Origin: Paraglaciecola sp.
GTDB taxonomy: Bacteria > Pseudomonadota > Gammaproteobacteria > Enterobacterales > Alteromonadaceae
Assembly: GCA_009993955.1 (NCBI GenBank)
Contig: JAACSL010000003.1
Coordinates: 124,001 to 188,000, forward strand
DNA length: 64,000 bases
Direction of reading: 5' to 3'
Below the pieces are notes generated by a model. It did no database searches. It was not told where the DNA came from and was given only the letters and a program-made list of their open reading frames with translations. Of the stretch, positions 1 to 11,128 are shown piece by piece. The position numbers and the translations under genes were made by a program. Within the stretch, counting starts at the first letter, position 1; each line of letters starts with the position of its first letter.

Positions 1-2
1 CT

Positions 3-356
3 GCTTTCAACGAGTTTATCGAATCTGAAGGTTTGGTTCGTGGTCAAATCGCCAAACGTAACTCACAAAGTGCCGATTGGTGGGTGAAGTTTGATGCGCG
101 CGTCGAACAACAACTTCCTGGCTTCATGGACGGCCACAAGGCCAGCGCCTTTATCGTTATTGAAAACTTGGGTAACTTGTTGAACGATGACTGGGGTGTG
201 ATGAAGCAAGGTTCGTTTGTGGGTGACGATGTTATCTCTGCCACCATTAACGATGCGGGTCAGTACGTATACAATCGTTTCTTCCCGACTGAGCAATCTA
301 CTGTTAACGCACCATCATTATGGGAAGTGCGTTTTGGTGTGAAATACAAGTTCTAA
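3..356 (+). CDS. TonB-dependent receptor, C-terminal end (partial)
   Basis: The reading frame is open from the left edge to the stop, so only about the last 117 residues are present. They contain alternating aromatic and polar stretches typical of beta-strands. The protein ends in the outer-membrane barrel signature ...VRFGVKYKF with a terminal Phe, which BamA recognises. The end resembles the C-terminus of large Oar-like or carbohydrate-related TonB-dependent receptors common in alteromonads; that family assignment is inferred from the end alone. It would import a large substrate across the outer membrane using TonB energy. The substrate cannot be told because plug and N-terminus lie outside the window. 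A strong terminator follows 20 bases after the stop, so this is the end of its transcript. Confidence 0.7.
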   Translation, partial: AFNEFIESEGLVRGQIAKRNSQSADWWVKFDARVEQQLPGFMDGHKASAFIVIENLGNLLNDDWGVMKQGSFVGDDVISATINDAGQYVYNRFFPTEQSTVNAPSLWEVRFGVKYKF

Positions 357-376
357 ACACTTGAACTGAAAAACAA

Positions 377-405
377 AAAGCCAGCTTAATCGCTGGCTTT
401 TTTTT
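377..405 (+). terminator. Rho-independent terminator after the TonB receptor
   Basis: Stem AGCCAGC (379-385) pairs with GCTGGCT (392-398) around a 6-base loop and is followed by a run of T's. An A-run precedes it, so it could also work leftward for argR. Confidence 0.85.
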
Positions 406-462
406 ATGTAAATTTCACGAAATCAATTAGGTTTGTTTATCGCCTATGCGTTGAATACAGGT

Positions 463-927
463 TTAGACGTTTTCGAATAGGGCTTCGACTTTCTCTCGTA
501 TATTGTCGATTTGGGTGATGTCAGAGGGGGCAATAAAAATGGTGTCATCCCCCGCTATGGTGCCTAATACGCCGTCTTTCTTGCCCAGCGAATCCAGCAA
601 ACGTGCAATTAACTGGGCTGCACCGGGACTGGTGCGAATGATCACCATCACATTGTTGTGCACAATGTCTAACACTAGTTGTTTAAGTGGGCTTTTGGCG
701 GTGGGCATGCCTAGTTCAGGTGGCAAACAATAAACCATATCTCCACGAGCATTACGGGTGCGTACTGCGCCAAATTTACTCAGCATACGTGAGACTTTTG
801 ACTGACTAATATTATCGAATTTTTGCTCTTTTAAGGCCTCAACGATGTCACCCTGTGAGCCATAGTTTTCCGTGTTCAAAATATCTTTGAACGCCCTGAT
901 CAATGCTTCTTGTTTTACCGTTGCCAT
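463..927 (-). CDS. argR: Arginine repressor ArgR
   Basis: A 154-residue protein of the usual ArgR length. The N-terminal winged helix-turn-helix (about 1-70) carries the SQSKVSRML recognition helix at 41-49. The C-terminal hexamerisation and arginine-binding domain has GTIAGDDT at 122-129. With L-arginine as co-repressor it binds ARG boxes to repress arginine biosynthesis and activate arginine catabolism; the ast genes at 41.5-45.3 kb are likely targets. The frame extends upstream to 1086, but the ATG at 927 is preceded by GAGGGTG at good spacing and gives the family N-terminus. It is divergent from mdh, as in E. coli. I see no clear ARG box pair in the shared intergenic region. Confidence 0.95.
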   Translation of the reverse strand: MATVKQEALIRAFKDILNTENYGSQGDIVEALKEQKFDNISQSKVSRMLSKFGAVRTRNARGDMVYCLPPELGMPTAKSPLKQLVLDIVHNNVMVIIRTSPGAAQLIARLLDSLGKKDGVLGTIAGDDTIFIAPSDITQIDNIREKVEALFENV

Positions 928-1130
928 AACACCCTCATTATTTTCCGCTATTCTGCCCGATTGCAGAAGTTTAGGCAATTTGGCTGCTTTTTCTGTTGTT
1001 TTGCGAGTTACAAAAAACCGCTCAGATAGTATGATACAGCCTTTGTCATCACCTCTTGATGTTATGTTGTTGAAACAATATGTCATTCAAGAAATCAATT
1101 GTTGAACATTTCCTCACTCGGGAGAGAATT

Positions 1131-2069
1131 ATGAAAGTAGCTGTACTGGGAGCCGCTGGCGGTATTGGACAAGCCCTATCCTTATTATTAAAAACACAAT
1201 TACCCGCAGGTTCAGAATTGTCATTGTATGACGTTGCACCAGTAGTGCCTGGTGTAGCTGTGGACTTAAGCCATATTCCTACCGACGTAAAAGTAGCGGG
1301 TTTTGGCAAAGACAATTTGGCTGATGCCTTAATCGGTGCTGACATCGTCTTGATCCCTGCAGGTGTACCGCGTAAGCCAGGTATGGATCGTTCTGATTTG
1401 TTTAACATCAACGCGGGTATCGTACGTAACTTAATTGATGCCATTGCAGACAACTGCCCAGAAGCTTGTATTGGCGTGATCACTAACCCAGTGAATACCA
1501 CGGTGGCCATTGCCGCAGAAGCACTAAAAGCCAAAGGCGTATATAACAAAAACAAATTATTTGGTGTAACGACGTTAGATGTTATTCGTGCCGAGACTTT
1601 TGTGGGCAACTTAAAAGGGCTTAACCCAGCTAATGTGCATGTACCAGTTATTGGTGGCCATTCTGGTACCACTATTCTGCCCTTACTGTCTCAAGTAGAA
1701 GGCGTAAGTTTCACCGCAGAAGAAGTAGCAAACCTTACTACCCGTATTCAAAATGCTGGCACTGAAGTAGTGGAAGCTAAAGCCGGTGGCGGCTCAGCAA
1801 CACTGTCCATGGGTCAAGCAGCAGCACGTTTTTGTTTGTCGTTGGTGGCAGCAATGCATGGCGACAACGTCGTTGAATATACTTATGTAGAAACCAACAG
1901 CGATGACGCGATGTTTTTTGCACACCCAGTGCGTTTGGGTAAAAACGGTGTGGAAGAAATTCTGTCTTACGGCAAGTTAAGTGAGTTTGAAGAAAACGCT
2001 AAAAATGCCATGTTAGATGGCTTACGTGCCGATATCGACTTAGGTGTGAAGTTTGTAAAAGGCGCATAA
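1131..2069 (+). CDS. mdh: Malate dehydrogenase (NAD-dependent)
   Basis: Oxidises malate to oxaloacetate with NAD+ in the TCA cycle, in the cytoplasm. The 312-residue length and numbering match the E. coli enzyme closely: Rossmann GAAGGIGQ at 7-14, substrate-binding Arg81, Arg87 and Arg153, and the catalytic pair Asp150 and His177 (GGHSGT). The frame runs upstream to 1080, but the ATG at 1131 follows GGAGAGAATT and gives the canonical [11 protein letters not shown] start. It is divergently paired with argR and ends in its own terminator, so it is probably monocistronic. ArcA control would be expected from the family; no site is claimed here. Confidence 0.97.
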   Translation: MKVAVLGAAGGIGQALSLLLKTQLPAGSELSLYDVAPVVPGVAVDLSHIPTDVKVAGFGKDNLADALIGADIVLIPAGVPRKPGMDRSDLFNINAGIVRNLIDAIADNCPEACIGVITNPVNTTVAIAAEALKAKGVYNKNKLFGVTTLDVIRAETFVGNLKGLNPANVHVPVIGGHSGTTILPLLSQVEGVSFTAEEVANLTTRIQNAGTEVVEAKAGGGSATLSMGQAAARFCLSLVAAMHGDNVVEYTYVETNSDDAMFFAHPVRLGKNGVEEILSYGKLSEFEENAKNAMLDGLRADIDLGVKFVKGA

Positions 2070-2088
2070 ACGACGGTTTGCCCAAACA

Positions 2089-2116
2089 AAAAACCAGCGT
2101 AAACGCTGGTTTTTTT
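2089..2116 (+). terminator. Rho-independent terminator after mdh
   Basis: Stem AAACCAGCG (2091-2099), loop TAAA and the complementary CGCTGGTTT, then T's. The flanking A-run makes it usable from both sides, serving mdh and the leftward DUF2726 gene. Confidence 0.87.
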
Positions 2117-2132
2117 ATCGCTAAATTCTGTG

Positions 2133-2741
2133 TTACGCAGCAATAACGCTGCGCCCAGCGTTGCCCACTGGCCGCGTAGGCCGAGCATTTTGTTTAAGCT
2201 CATCAGGCAAATTTAAAGTGCCTTGCATAATGGGGGGTGGTAGGGCTTTGTTTGGTTTGCTCGGTAGCTTGGTTTCAATGCATTCTTTAATATCTTGCAC
2301 CTTATAGCCAGAACGCACTTTGATGCGCACGTGAGGAATGTGGGCGGCGTCTAGTGAGCCTGTGACAAACCAATCACGCTGACTTTTATAACCTTCTTTA
2401 CCATTGTTATGCACCAAATCAATGGCCATCACCGGGCTCATATCCTCTTTGCTACATAAAACAAAATCTAAGTGTCTACCGCTAGCTCTTGTTAGGGCAT
2501 CTTTGCTGGTTTTTTTGTTAGTACTTTGACGCACTGTCACAATGTCTGCCAACCTTACTCGACACATGATACGGTATTTTTGACCCACTGCTTCTTCAAT
2601 CATGGCGAGAAATGTGCGCTCGACGGGGGTAAATAAACTGACTTTTTTCTTAAATGGAAAAGCAAGTTCGGGCTCGTGCAGCTTCATGGCTGTTACTGCA
2701 ACAATAATCAATAACATCAATAAAACAATGGCAAGTTCCAT
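2133..2741 (-). CDS. DUF2726 family membrane-anchored protein
   Basis: A 202-residue protein with an N-terminal hydrophobic helix (about 3-20) and a soluble DUF2726 domain. The domain has the characteristic LDFVLCSKEDMSPVMAID stretch followed by an IPHVRI-like segment. DUF2726 has been related to restriction-endonuclease-like folds, but the function of these short anchored forms is not established. The usual acidic Asp-Asp-x-x-His region after the core beta-strand is replaced here by DLVHNNGK, so any nuclease activity is doubtful. The start at 2741 is chosen over 2780 because AGGAAGG precedes it at correct spacing. No clear operon partners. Confidence 0.7.
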   Translation of the reverse strand: MELAIVLLMLLIIVAVTAMKLHEPELAFPFKKKVSLFTPVERTFLAMIEEAVGQKYRIMCRVRLADIVTVRQSTNKKTSKDALTRASGRHLDFVLCSKEDMSPVMAIDLVHNNGKEGYKSQRDWFVTGSLDAAHIPHVRIKVRSGYKVQDIKECIETKLPSKPNKALPPPIMQGTLNLPDELKQNARPTRPVGNAGRSVIAA

Positions 2742-2901
2742 AATCCTTCCTATTACATAACGTCGACTTTTTGACGGCATACCGCCGTTTCAATGGACTT
2801 TGCAAGGAGGGTGCCAGAAACAGAATGATTAGATTTTGCGAGGTAAGCGGCAATAATCAGCATGAACCAGTAGCTGCATAGGATCAGTAACAATGGTTTA
2901 T

Positions 2902-3249
2902 TTATTTGACGAGAATGTCTACCTGACTGCCTTGACCATCTGGAGAAATGATCACAGTTTGTTTGCCCGCCTGATATACCAAGACAATTCGGCCTTTTAT
3001 CATATTGTCTGACTCAGGCTCTCCTAGGGTTTCAGTGTAAAAAGTCTTCGCAGCGTCAATGGCTAGGTTTGCATGGTAACTGAGGGTGGCAGGTAACTCT
3101 GCGGCAAAGGTCTGGCAAAATTTAGCATCATTCACAATCGGTAAAGCATAAAAGTCAGTGGGACACACAGCCTCGACTTGTGTGGTTTCGGCGCTAATGC
3201 CTGTGTTCAGCCATAACACATTTAGCAGTATGGCGAAGGATTTGCTCAT
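2902..3249 (-). CDS. Hypothetical exported protein
   Basis: Not recognised. It has about 115 residues and begins with a plausible Sec signal peptide (MSKSFAILLN... to about GISAE), so the product is probably periplasmic. The mature part has two cysteines (CPTDF and FCQTF) that could form a disulfide. It ends with a small beta-rich segment (RIVLVYQAGKQTVII). The frame could also start at a GTG at 3270, adding seven residues. It lies alone between two other small membrane or exported genes. There is no basis for a functional call. Confidence 0.5.
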   Translation of the reverse strand: MSKSFAILLNVLWLNTGISAETTQVEAVCPTDFYALPIVNDAKFCQTFAAELPATLSYHANLAIDAAKTFYTETLGEPESDNMIKGRIVLVYQAGKQTVIISPDGQGSQVDILVK

Positions 3250-3382
3250 GGGGAAACGGATTTTTAACACACCTACACACTCTTCAGTTACTATGACTTT
3301 ACTATAGGAGTTGTCTGCTAGTGCAGCAACCTTAAATACCTTATCTTAGGTATCGAAGGCTTAGTAAGGGTATGAATTAATC

Positions 3383-3907
3383 ATGAAAATATTACGCGAT
3401 TATTTACGCTTGAGTCTATTTTGCTTTGGTCTGTTGCTTGGCATCCAGATCCCAGCCTTTGTCGACCAATATGGTAAACGTGTGGACGCCCATTTAATTG
3501 AGGCGCGCCAGGCTTTAGCAGGTTTCCAAGTGACAGCAGACAAATACTTTGCTGGCAGTTTAGCCAGATTATTGAGTCATTATAAAAGTAGTAACGACGT
3601 GGTTTTTCAACATGACGCTACCAATATAGCCTTTATTATTGATCGCGTGAGTCTGCTTGAAGCAGAGCAAGTGGCAATGCAAAAAATGGCTGTTTGGCAA
3701 ACGTGGCATGTACTGACTGCCAGTGATAAACAAGTGCGCCAAGAAACACAGGACAATTTTAGCTATGTTATACCCCTTAATCCTCAAGCTTTAGTGTGGG
3801 GCTTGAGCGCGGCAGTGTTACTCGCCATTGTCTGCGACACACTGCTAGCGTGTCTTGGTTTGTTGTTTTTTAGGCGTTCCCGAGCTAATCCGCCTGCTTC
3901 ACCTTAA
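3383..3907 (+). CDS. DUF2937 family membrane protein
   Basis: A 174-residue protein with an N-terminal transmembrane segment (about 9-27), a central periplasmic-looking region of roughly 110 residues, and a second transmembrane segment near 138-162 followed by a basic tail (RRSR). This two-helix layout and the sequence after the first helix (IPAFVDQYGKRVDAHL) fit DUF2937, a family of unknown function in marine gammaproteobacteria. ATG start at 3383. The frnE-like gene follows on the same strand after about 55 bases. Confidence 0.65.
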   Translation: MKILRDYLRLSLFCFGLLLGIQIPAFVDQYGKRVDAHLIEARQALAGFQVTADKYFAGSLARLLSHYKSSNDVVFQHDATNIAFIIDRVSLLEAEQVAMQKMAVWQTWHVLTASDKQVRQETQDNFSYVIPLNPQALVWGLSAAVLLAIVCDTLLACLGLLFFRRSRANPPASP

Positions 3908-3961
3908 TCATAGTTTCGCTTTGCGGTGAGTTGGCGAAGTGGCAAACATAACGAGTGCCTT

Positions 3962-4603
3962 ATGCATACCTTAAAAATTGATATTGTATCTGATGTATCC
4001 TGTCCGTGGTGCATCATTGGTTTTCAAGAGCTGTCCAGTGCGTTGAGCAATCTCAGCAGCCAAGTTAAGGCTGATATTCATTGGCAACCCTTTGAACTCA
4101 ATCCAATGATGCCGCCACAAGGGCAAGAGATTAATGAACACATCACCCAAAAATATGGCATCAGCCTTGAACAAGCTGAACAAAACCGTGCCCTGATCAA
4201 ACAGCGTGGACTAGACGTGGGTTATGCGTTTGGGCAGCGTGGTGGTGGCAGAATTTACAACACTTTTGACGCACATCGACTGTTGCATTGGGCGGCGGAA
4301 TTTGACCAACAGACTGCCCTAAAGCTCGCCCTCTTTGATTTGTATTTTAAACAAGGGGGCAACCCCAGTGATCATCAGCAATTGCTGCAGGTTGTCAAAC
4401 AACTCGGTTTAGATGTGGATGTGGCGCAACAGATCCTTGAATCAGAGCAATATACTCAAGAGGTCAGGCAGGCCCAACAGTTTTACCAGCAAGCGGGTAT
4501 TCAGTCTGTACCTGCAATCATTATTAATGACAAACACTTAATCAGCGGTGGTCAGCCTGCCGCTGTGTTTGAACAGGCATTACGTCAAATTCTGAATTTG
4601 TAA
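3962..4603 (+). CDS. DsbA family oxidoreductase, FrnE-like
   Basis: A 213-residue thioredoxin-fold protein of the FrnE/2-hydroxychromene-2-carboxylate isomerase branch of DsbA. The CPWC active site is at 14-17, right after the first strand (LKIDIVSDVS). The long helical insertion and the C-terminal cis-proline segment (SVPAIIIND) are present. There is no signal peptide, so it acts in the cytoplasm, probably as a disulfide oxidoreductase or isomerase in stress responses. The frame opens at 3926, but the ATG at 3962 gives the family N-terminus. It is terminated by a bidirectional hairpin shared with gltD. Confidence 0.85.
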   Translation: MHTLKIDIVSDVSCPWCIIGFQELSSALSNLSSQVKADIHWQPFELNPMMPPQGQEINEHITQKYGISLEQAEQNRALIKQRGLDVGYAFGQRGGGRIYNTFDAHRLLHWAAEFDQQTALKLALFDLYFKQGGNPSDHQQLLQVVKQLGLDVDVAQQILESEQYTQEVRQAQQFYQQAGIQSVPAIIINDKHLISGGQPAAVFEQALRQILNL

Positions 4604-4656
4604 TGTAGCCATAAGTCTTGGCCTGGATAAAAAACTGACATGGCGATCAGCTACAA

Positions 4657-4680
4657 AAAAGGGGCGCCAAGCCCCTTTTG
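4657..4680. terminator. Bidirectional terminator between frnE-like gene and gltD
   Basis: Perfect stem AAAAGGGGC (4657-4665) / GCCCCTTTT (4671-4679) with a 5-base loop. A's on one side and T's on the other let it end transcripts from both directions. Confidence 0.8.
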
Positions 4681-4704
4681 CACCGTTGTTTTCGCCCTAA
4701 GCGC

Positions 4705-6132
<1,428 letters not shown>

Positions 6133-6139
6133 CTACAGC

Positions 6140-9100
6140 TTATTGTGCCTGCAACCGCAGTTCTGCGGTTGAGCGGCTAATGTGCCCCAACAAGTTTTTC
6201 ACATCACTGGTTTTGGGTTTGATTAAACGGAAATGTGCCAATTGCTCGGCATAATGCGTCAATAAAAATAACGCATGCTCGCTGCCCGTTAATTCATAGT
6301 GTTGATTAATCAAACCACGTAAATGCTCAGACAAAATCACTTTGTCATTGATCTCGAGTATCTCCACTAACTCTTTATTTACTCGATTATCAAGATCGTT
6401 GAGTTCATCATAGATATAAGCAAAACCACCGGTCATGCCTGCACCAAAGTTCACACCTGTGGAGCCGAGTATGGCCACAATACCACCTGTCATATACTCA
6501 CAAGCGTTGTCTCCGGTGCCTTCCACCACCGCAATAGCCCCTGAGTTACGCACCGCAAAACGTTCACCAGCACGGCCTGCCGCAAAAAGTTTGCCGCCTG
6601 TGGCACCATACAAACAGGTATTGCCCATAATGGCACTGACATGAGGGTCGAAACTCACCCCACGCGGTGGTTGCAAGACTAATTGACCACCGGTCATGCC
6701 TTTACCCACATAATCGTTGGCGTCGCCCACTAAGTGCATGTTGAGGCCAGTGGCGTTCCACACGCCAAAGCTTTGCCCCGCCGTGCCATCAAAACGGATG
6801 TCAATACTGTGGTCCTGCATGCCATGGTTACCATGTACCTTAGCAATTTCACCTGACAATAACGCACCCACAGAACGGTCCGTGTTACGGATGGAATAAC
6901 GTAGCCGCTGATCTTTGCCACTGGTAATTGTGTGTTTGGCCGCGGCTAGGATTTGCAGGTTGAGTTCCCCTTTGTCAAGGGGAGCATTGGTGGTTTCTTG
7001 GCAAAACAAACTGGTATGCGCGCCAGCTTTGGCCTTGGCTAACAGTGGGCTTAAATCCAATTTGTTTTGCTTGGCGGTACGCCCATCTAACAGAGATAAC
7101 AATTCTGTTCGACCAATGATTTCGTCGAGCCTTTGCACGCCCATATCAGCCAAAATCATTCGTACTTCCTCAGCAATAAAGCGGAAGTAATTCATCACCA
7201 TCTCAGGTAGGCCGATGAAATAGTTTTCGCGTAACTTTTCATCTTGTGTGGCCACACCGGTTGCACAGTTGTTCAGGTGACAAATGCGCAAATATTTGCA
7301 GCCTAAGGCCACCATTGGTCCAGTACCAAAACCAAAACTTTCAGCCCCTAAAATCGCTGCTTTCACCACGTCTAAACCGGTTTTTAAGCCACCATCTGTT
7401 TGCACACGCACCTTATGACGCAGACCATTTTCCACCAAGGCTTGCTGGGTTTCTGCCAAGCCAATTTCAAAAGGACTGCCGGCGTATTTCACCGACGTGA
7501 GGGGGCTTGCTCCTGTACCACCATCGTAGCCAGAAATGGTAATCAAATCTGCATAGGCTTTGGCAACACCAGTAGCAATGGTGCCAACGCCGGGTTCAGA
7601 CACCAATTTAACCGAGATGAGGGCTTTAGGATTGACTTGTTTAAGGTCAAAGATCAGTTGCGCCAGATCCTCTATAGAGTAGATGTCGTGATGAGGTGGC
7701 GGTGAAATGAGGGTCACGCCAGGCACTGAGAAGCGCAGTTCAGCAATATAGTTTGTGACCTTATCGCCTGGTAACTGCCCGCCTTCGCCGGGTTTAGCCC
7801 CTTGCGCAACTTTGATCTGAATCACTTCAGCATTAACCAAATAATGGGGTGTTACTCCAAAACGGCCTGAGGCCACTTGTTTAATCTTCGAATTTTTCTC
7901 AGTATTAAAGCGTTTAGGATCTTCACCGCCTTCACCTGAGTTAGAGCGCCCACCTAAGCGGTTCATGGCAATGGCCAAGGCTTCATGCGCTTCAGGACTC
8001 AAGGCACCGATGGACATGGCTGCAGTATCAAAACGCGGAAACAGTTTTTCAGCAGGCTCAACCAGACTGATATCAATCGGCTCACGGTCAGGTTTTAAGC
8101 CTAATAGATCGCGAAAGTGTGCGGGAGCACGATCATTCACCAAACCAGCGAAGATGGCGTAATCAGCGTATTTGCCACTGACCACGGCTTTTTGCAAGCT
8201 AGTCACCACATCTGGGTTGTAGGCATGATATTCACCACCGTGCACATATTTCAGTAAACCCCCATGGGACAGTGGTTTACGTTTTAACCAAGCAATACGC
8301 TGCAGGTTAATTTGATCTTGTTCAAAGTCGTCGAAGCTGGCGCCTTGAATACGGCTAGGTACACCCGCAAAACACAACTTGATGACATCTTTGTTGATAC
8401 CCACCGCTTCAAATAGCTTGGAGCTACGATAACTGGCGACGGTGCTGATGCCCATTTTCGACATGATCTTGTACAGACCCTTATTAATCCCTTTGCGGTA
8501 GTTCAGGGTAGCCTGCATCACGTCAATTTCGATTTCGCCTTTTTCTACCATTTGCTCAATCGTTTCATAAGCCAAGAAGGGGTATATCGCAGTGGCGCCT
8601 AAACCGATTAACACCGCAAAATGATGAGGGTCATGCGCTGAGGCGGTTTCGACTACTATGTTGGCGTCACAACGCAGGCCTTTGTCAATTAAACGCCTTT
8701 GCACCGCACCAACCGCCATCGCTGCCGGAATAGGTATTTTATTGGCTTTAATGTCGCGGTCTGAGAGGATAACAAAGGTCGCTTTTTTGGTTTTTACCAA
8801 GTATTCCACTTCATTACATACCCGCTCTATCGCCCGTTTTAGCCCTTCTTCCGCGAGGTAGTTCAGCTCCACTTTTTCAGAGTAGTAGTGCGCAGCATCA
8901 AACTCACGTAATTGTTTTAAGTCGGTGTACACCAAGATGGGTGAGTTGAACAAAACCCGATGGGCATAGCCAGAGGTTTCACTAAACACGTTTTGCTCGC
9001 GACCAATACACGTCGCCAAGGACATCACGTGATTTTCCCGCAACGAGTCAATGGGGGGATTGGTTACTTGAGCAAATTGTTGACGAAAATAGTCATAGAT

Positions 9101-10606
9101 AATGCGTTGTTTAGACGACAGTACTGCCATTGGCGTATCGTCACCCATAGACCCCACGGCTTCTTGACCATCTTTAGCCAGCACTTTAATGATTTGCTGC
9201 ATCTCTTCGTAACTGTAATTAAACAGCTTGTGGTAGACCGCCATCATGTCATCGCTAAAAGCACGTACGCCAATTTTACTGGCATCACACTGTTCAATGG
9301 GCAGCAGATGTTTGATGTGTTTGTTAATCCATTCACGGTAGGGATGGCGCTCTTTTAGCTCATCATCAATTTCAGTCGAGCGCCAAATTTTACCGGTGTA
9401 AGTATCCACCGCTAACATTTCACCCGGACCTACACGGCCTTTTTCTAAAACATCTTCGGGTCGATAATCCCAGATACCCACTTCTGAAGCGAGGGTTATT
9501 AAGCCGTCTTTAGTTAAGACGTAGCGGGCGGGGCGTAACCCGTTGCGGTCAAGATTACAGGCAACATGGCGACCGTTAGTTAATACGATACCCGCGGGGC
9601 CATCCCAAGGTTCCATGTGCATGGAGTTAAATTCATAAAAAGCACGCAAATCGTCATCCATGGTACGGTTATTTTGGTAAGCGGGTGGCACCAGCAAACG
9701 CATGGCACGGAATATATCCATGCCGCCAGCCAAAAATAACTCCAACATGTTGTCGAGTGACGATGAGTCAGAGCCATCTAAATTTACGAAGGGCGCAGCA
9801 TCTTGCAAATCAGGTAATAGCGGCGTGACAAACTTGTGCATGCGCGCTTGTGACCAGTCACGATTGCCACGGATCGTATTGATTTCACCGTTATGGGCTA
9901 AAAATCTGAAAGGCTGAGCGAGAGGCCAACGGGGTAAAGTGTTGGTGGAAAACCGTTGATGGAATACACAAATGGCAGACTGCAACCGTTCGTCAGCTAG
10001 GTCTAAATAGAACTTCGGCAAGTCACGTGGCATGACTAAACCTTTGTATATAGATACCAGGCCAGACAAACAAGCGACGTAAAAGTCTTTGTCAGCAACC
10101 AAGCGTTTTTCAGCACGACGCCGTGCCATGTAGAGACGACGCTCAACATCGCGTTTGCGCCAGCCCGAGGGGGCATTGACAAAAACCTGTTCTATTTGTG
10201 GTACGCCAGTTGCGGCTAAATCACCTAATACACTGTGGTCAGTGGGCACAATTCGCCAGCCCACCACACCCATGGTTTCGCGCTCTAATTCTTCATTGAT
10301 TACTTGACGTGCCGCTTCGGCTTTTTCTTGATCCTGTGACAAAAATATCATGCCAACTGCATATTTTTTACTCAACTTCCAACCGTTTTCTGCGGCGATC
10401 GTTTGGAAAAAACTGTTGGGTTTTTGCATGAGCAAACCACAGCCATCACCGGTTTTCCCGTCGGCCGCTATGCCTCCACGATGTTGCATGCGATCTAAGG
10501 CATGGATCGCCGTATGCACAATACGATGACTCGCTTCACCCATGGTATGGGCGATCAGGCCAAATCCACAATTGTCTTTCGAATCATTGGGATGATACAA
10601 ACTCAT
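6140..10606 (-). CDS. gltB: Glutamate synthase large subunit
   Basis: 1488 residues, matching bacterial GltB. After a 12-residue propeptide, Cys13 (DNCGFG) is the expected N-terminal nucleophile of the class II glutaminase domain. The FMN-binding synthase domain follows. The [3Fe-4S] motif CKYLRICHLNNC lies at about 1100-1112. The C-terminal beta-helix domain has repeated G-x-x-G-x-x-x-G stretches (GMTGGQLVL, GNTCLYGATGG). Ammonia released from glutamine is channelled to 2-oxoglutarate. The ATG at 10606 is preceded by GGGAGTT. It is first in the gltBD operon and divergent from arcB, close to the arcB-gltBD neighbourhood of enterobacteria. Confidence 0.97.
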   Translation of the reverse strand: MSLYHPNDSKDNCGFGLIAHTMGEASHRIVHTAIHALDRMQHRGGIAADGKTGDGCGLLMQKPNSFFQTIAAENGWKLSKKYAVGMIFLSQDQEKAEAARQVINEELERETMGVVGWRIVPTDHSVLGDLAATGVPQIEQVFVNAPSGWRKRDVERRLYMARRRAEKRLVADKDFYVACLSGLVSIYKGLVMPRDLPKFYLDLADERLQSAICVFHQRFSTNTLPRWPLAQPFRFLAHNGEINTIRGNRDWSQARMHKFVTPLLPDLQDAAPFVNLDGSDSSSLDNMLELFLAGGMDIFRAMRLLVPPAYQNNRTMDDDLRAFYEFNSMHMEPWDGPAGIVLTNGRHVACNLDRNGLRPARYVLTKDGLITLASEVGIWDYRPEDVLEKGRVGPGEMLAVDTYTGKIWRSTEIDDELKERHPYREWINKHIKHLLPIEQCDASKIGVRAFSDDMMAVYHKLFNYSYEEMQQIIKVLAKDGQEAVGSMGDDTPMAVLSSKQRIIYDYFRQQFAQVTNPPIDSLRENHVMSLATCIGREQNVFSETSGYAHRVLFNSPILVYTDLKQLREFDAAHYYSEKVELNYLAEEGLKRAIERVCNEVEYLVKTKKATFVILSDRDIKANKIPIPAAMAVGAVQRRLIDKGLRCDANIVVETASAHDPHHFAVLIGLGATAIYPFLAYETIEQMVEKGEIEIDVMQATLNYRKGINKGLYKIMSKMGISTVASYRSSKLFEAVGINKDVIKLCFAGVPSRIQGASFDDFEQDQINLQRIAWLKRKPLSHGGLLKYVHGGEYHAYNPDVVTSLQKAVVSGKYADYAIFAGLVNDRAPAHFRDLLGLKPDREPIDISLVEPAEKLFPRFDTAAMSIGALSPEAHEALAIAMNRLGGRSNSGEGGEDPKRFNTEKNSKIKQVASGRFGVTPHYLVNAEVIQIKVAQGAKPGEGGQLPGDKVTNYIAELRFSVPGVTLISPPPHHDIYSIEDLAQLIFDLKQVNPKALISVKLVSEPGVGTIATGVAKAYADLITISGYDGGTGASPLTSVKYAGSPFEIGLAETQQALVENGLRHKVRVQTDGGLKTGLDVVKAAILGAESFGFGTGPMVALGCKYLRICHLNNCATGVATQDEKLRENYFIGLPEMVMNYFRFIAEEVRMILADMGVQRLDEIIGRTELLSLLDGRTAKQNKLDLSPLLAKAKAGAHTSLFCQETTNAPLDKGELNLQILAAAKHTITSGKDQRLRYSIRNTDRSVGALLSGEIAKVHGNHGMQDHSIDIRFDGTAGQSFGVWNATGLNMHLVGDANDYVGKGMTGGQLVLQPPRGVSFDPHVSAIMGNTCLYGATGGKLFAAGRAGERFAVRNSGAIAVVEGTGDNACEYMTGGIVAILGSTGVNFGAGMTGGFAYIYDELNDLDNRVNKELVEILEINDKVILSEHLRGLINQHYELTGSEHALFLLTHYAEQLAHFRLIKPKTSDVKNLLGHISRSTAELRLQAQ

Positions 10607-11128
10607 TATTTTAACTCCCTCAACCGGCGACTGGGGCTGGATGCTGATTATCTAAGCTGCTTATCTTAGCGGACGCTAAGGCATCTCAGGTGGCAAATAA
10701 AGCCAAACCTGAGGTTGGTCTGATCGTAATTATTATGGGGATACCAGTCGCGTATCGAATATTTATTTTAAGCAGTGCTACCAACATACCCAGTAAATTT
10801 TTATAAATCAATTGCCATCTTCGGCTTGCCATCATAATTTCTTTTGCCAAGTCGCACTAAAACAAATAAAGCCATATAAAACATATAGTTAATCTCAGAT
10901 GTCTGGATAGTTATAAGCTATAAACAAAATTTAATTTAGGGCTCTTCTTGTAAATCAACTGTTAAAAAAATGGCGAATTTAGGTATAAATTGACGTTTTT
11001 GAAAGAATAGATATGCATAAATGTTGCATAAATTAAGGGCTGCCTAGTTATCTTGTATTAGTCCCTTGTTGACCCATGCTACAAAGTTGTTAGCATGTCG
11101 CGCCTATGCTCCTGTGTTAGAGACCCGC
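10607..11128. other. gltB/arcB divergent intergenic region
   Basis: 522 AT-rich bases without a convincing ORF or RNA gene. It must hold the gltBD promoter (left part) and the arcB promoter (right part). The most visible structure is a direct repeat TGCATAAAT at 11014-11022 and 11025-11033, one helical turn apart, about 100 bases before arcB. A TTGACG hexamer stands at 10990-10995 and could be part of a -35 element, but I cannot pair it with a good -10 box. Confidence 0.5.
11014..11033 (+). repeat. Direct repeat TGCATAAAT x2, period 11
   Basis: Two identical 9-mers separated by two bases, so both face the same side of the helix. The position upstream of arcB would suit a regulator site, but no regulator is identified. 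Confidence 0.5.

Noticed and set aside
928-1130. ARG boxes in the argR/mdh intergenic region
   Set aside because: I looked for TGAAT-N4-ATTCA pairs. Only isolated CATTCA-like halves exist, not enough to claim an operator.
1049-1672. 207-codon leftward ORF opposite mdh
   Set aside because: It lies wholly antisense to a conserved enzyme, has no ribosome site or family features, and arises from the codon bias of mdh.
8960-9358. 132-codon rightward ORF inside gltB
   Set aside because: Antisense shadow of gltB; no motif, no independent start signal.
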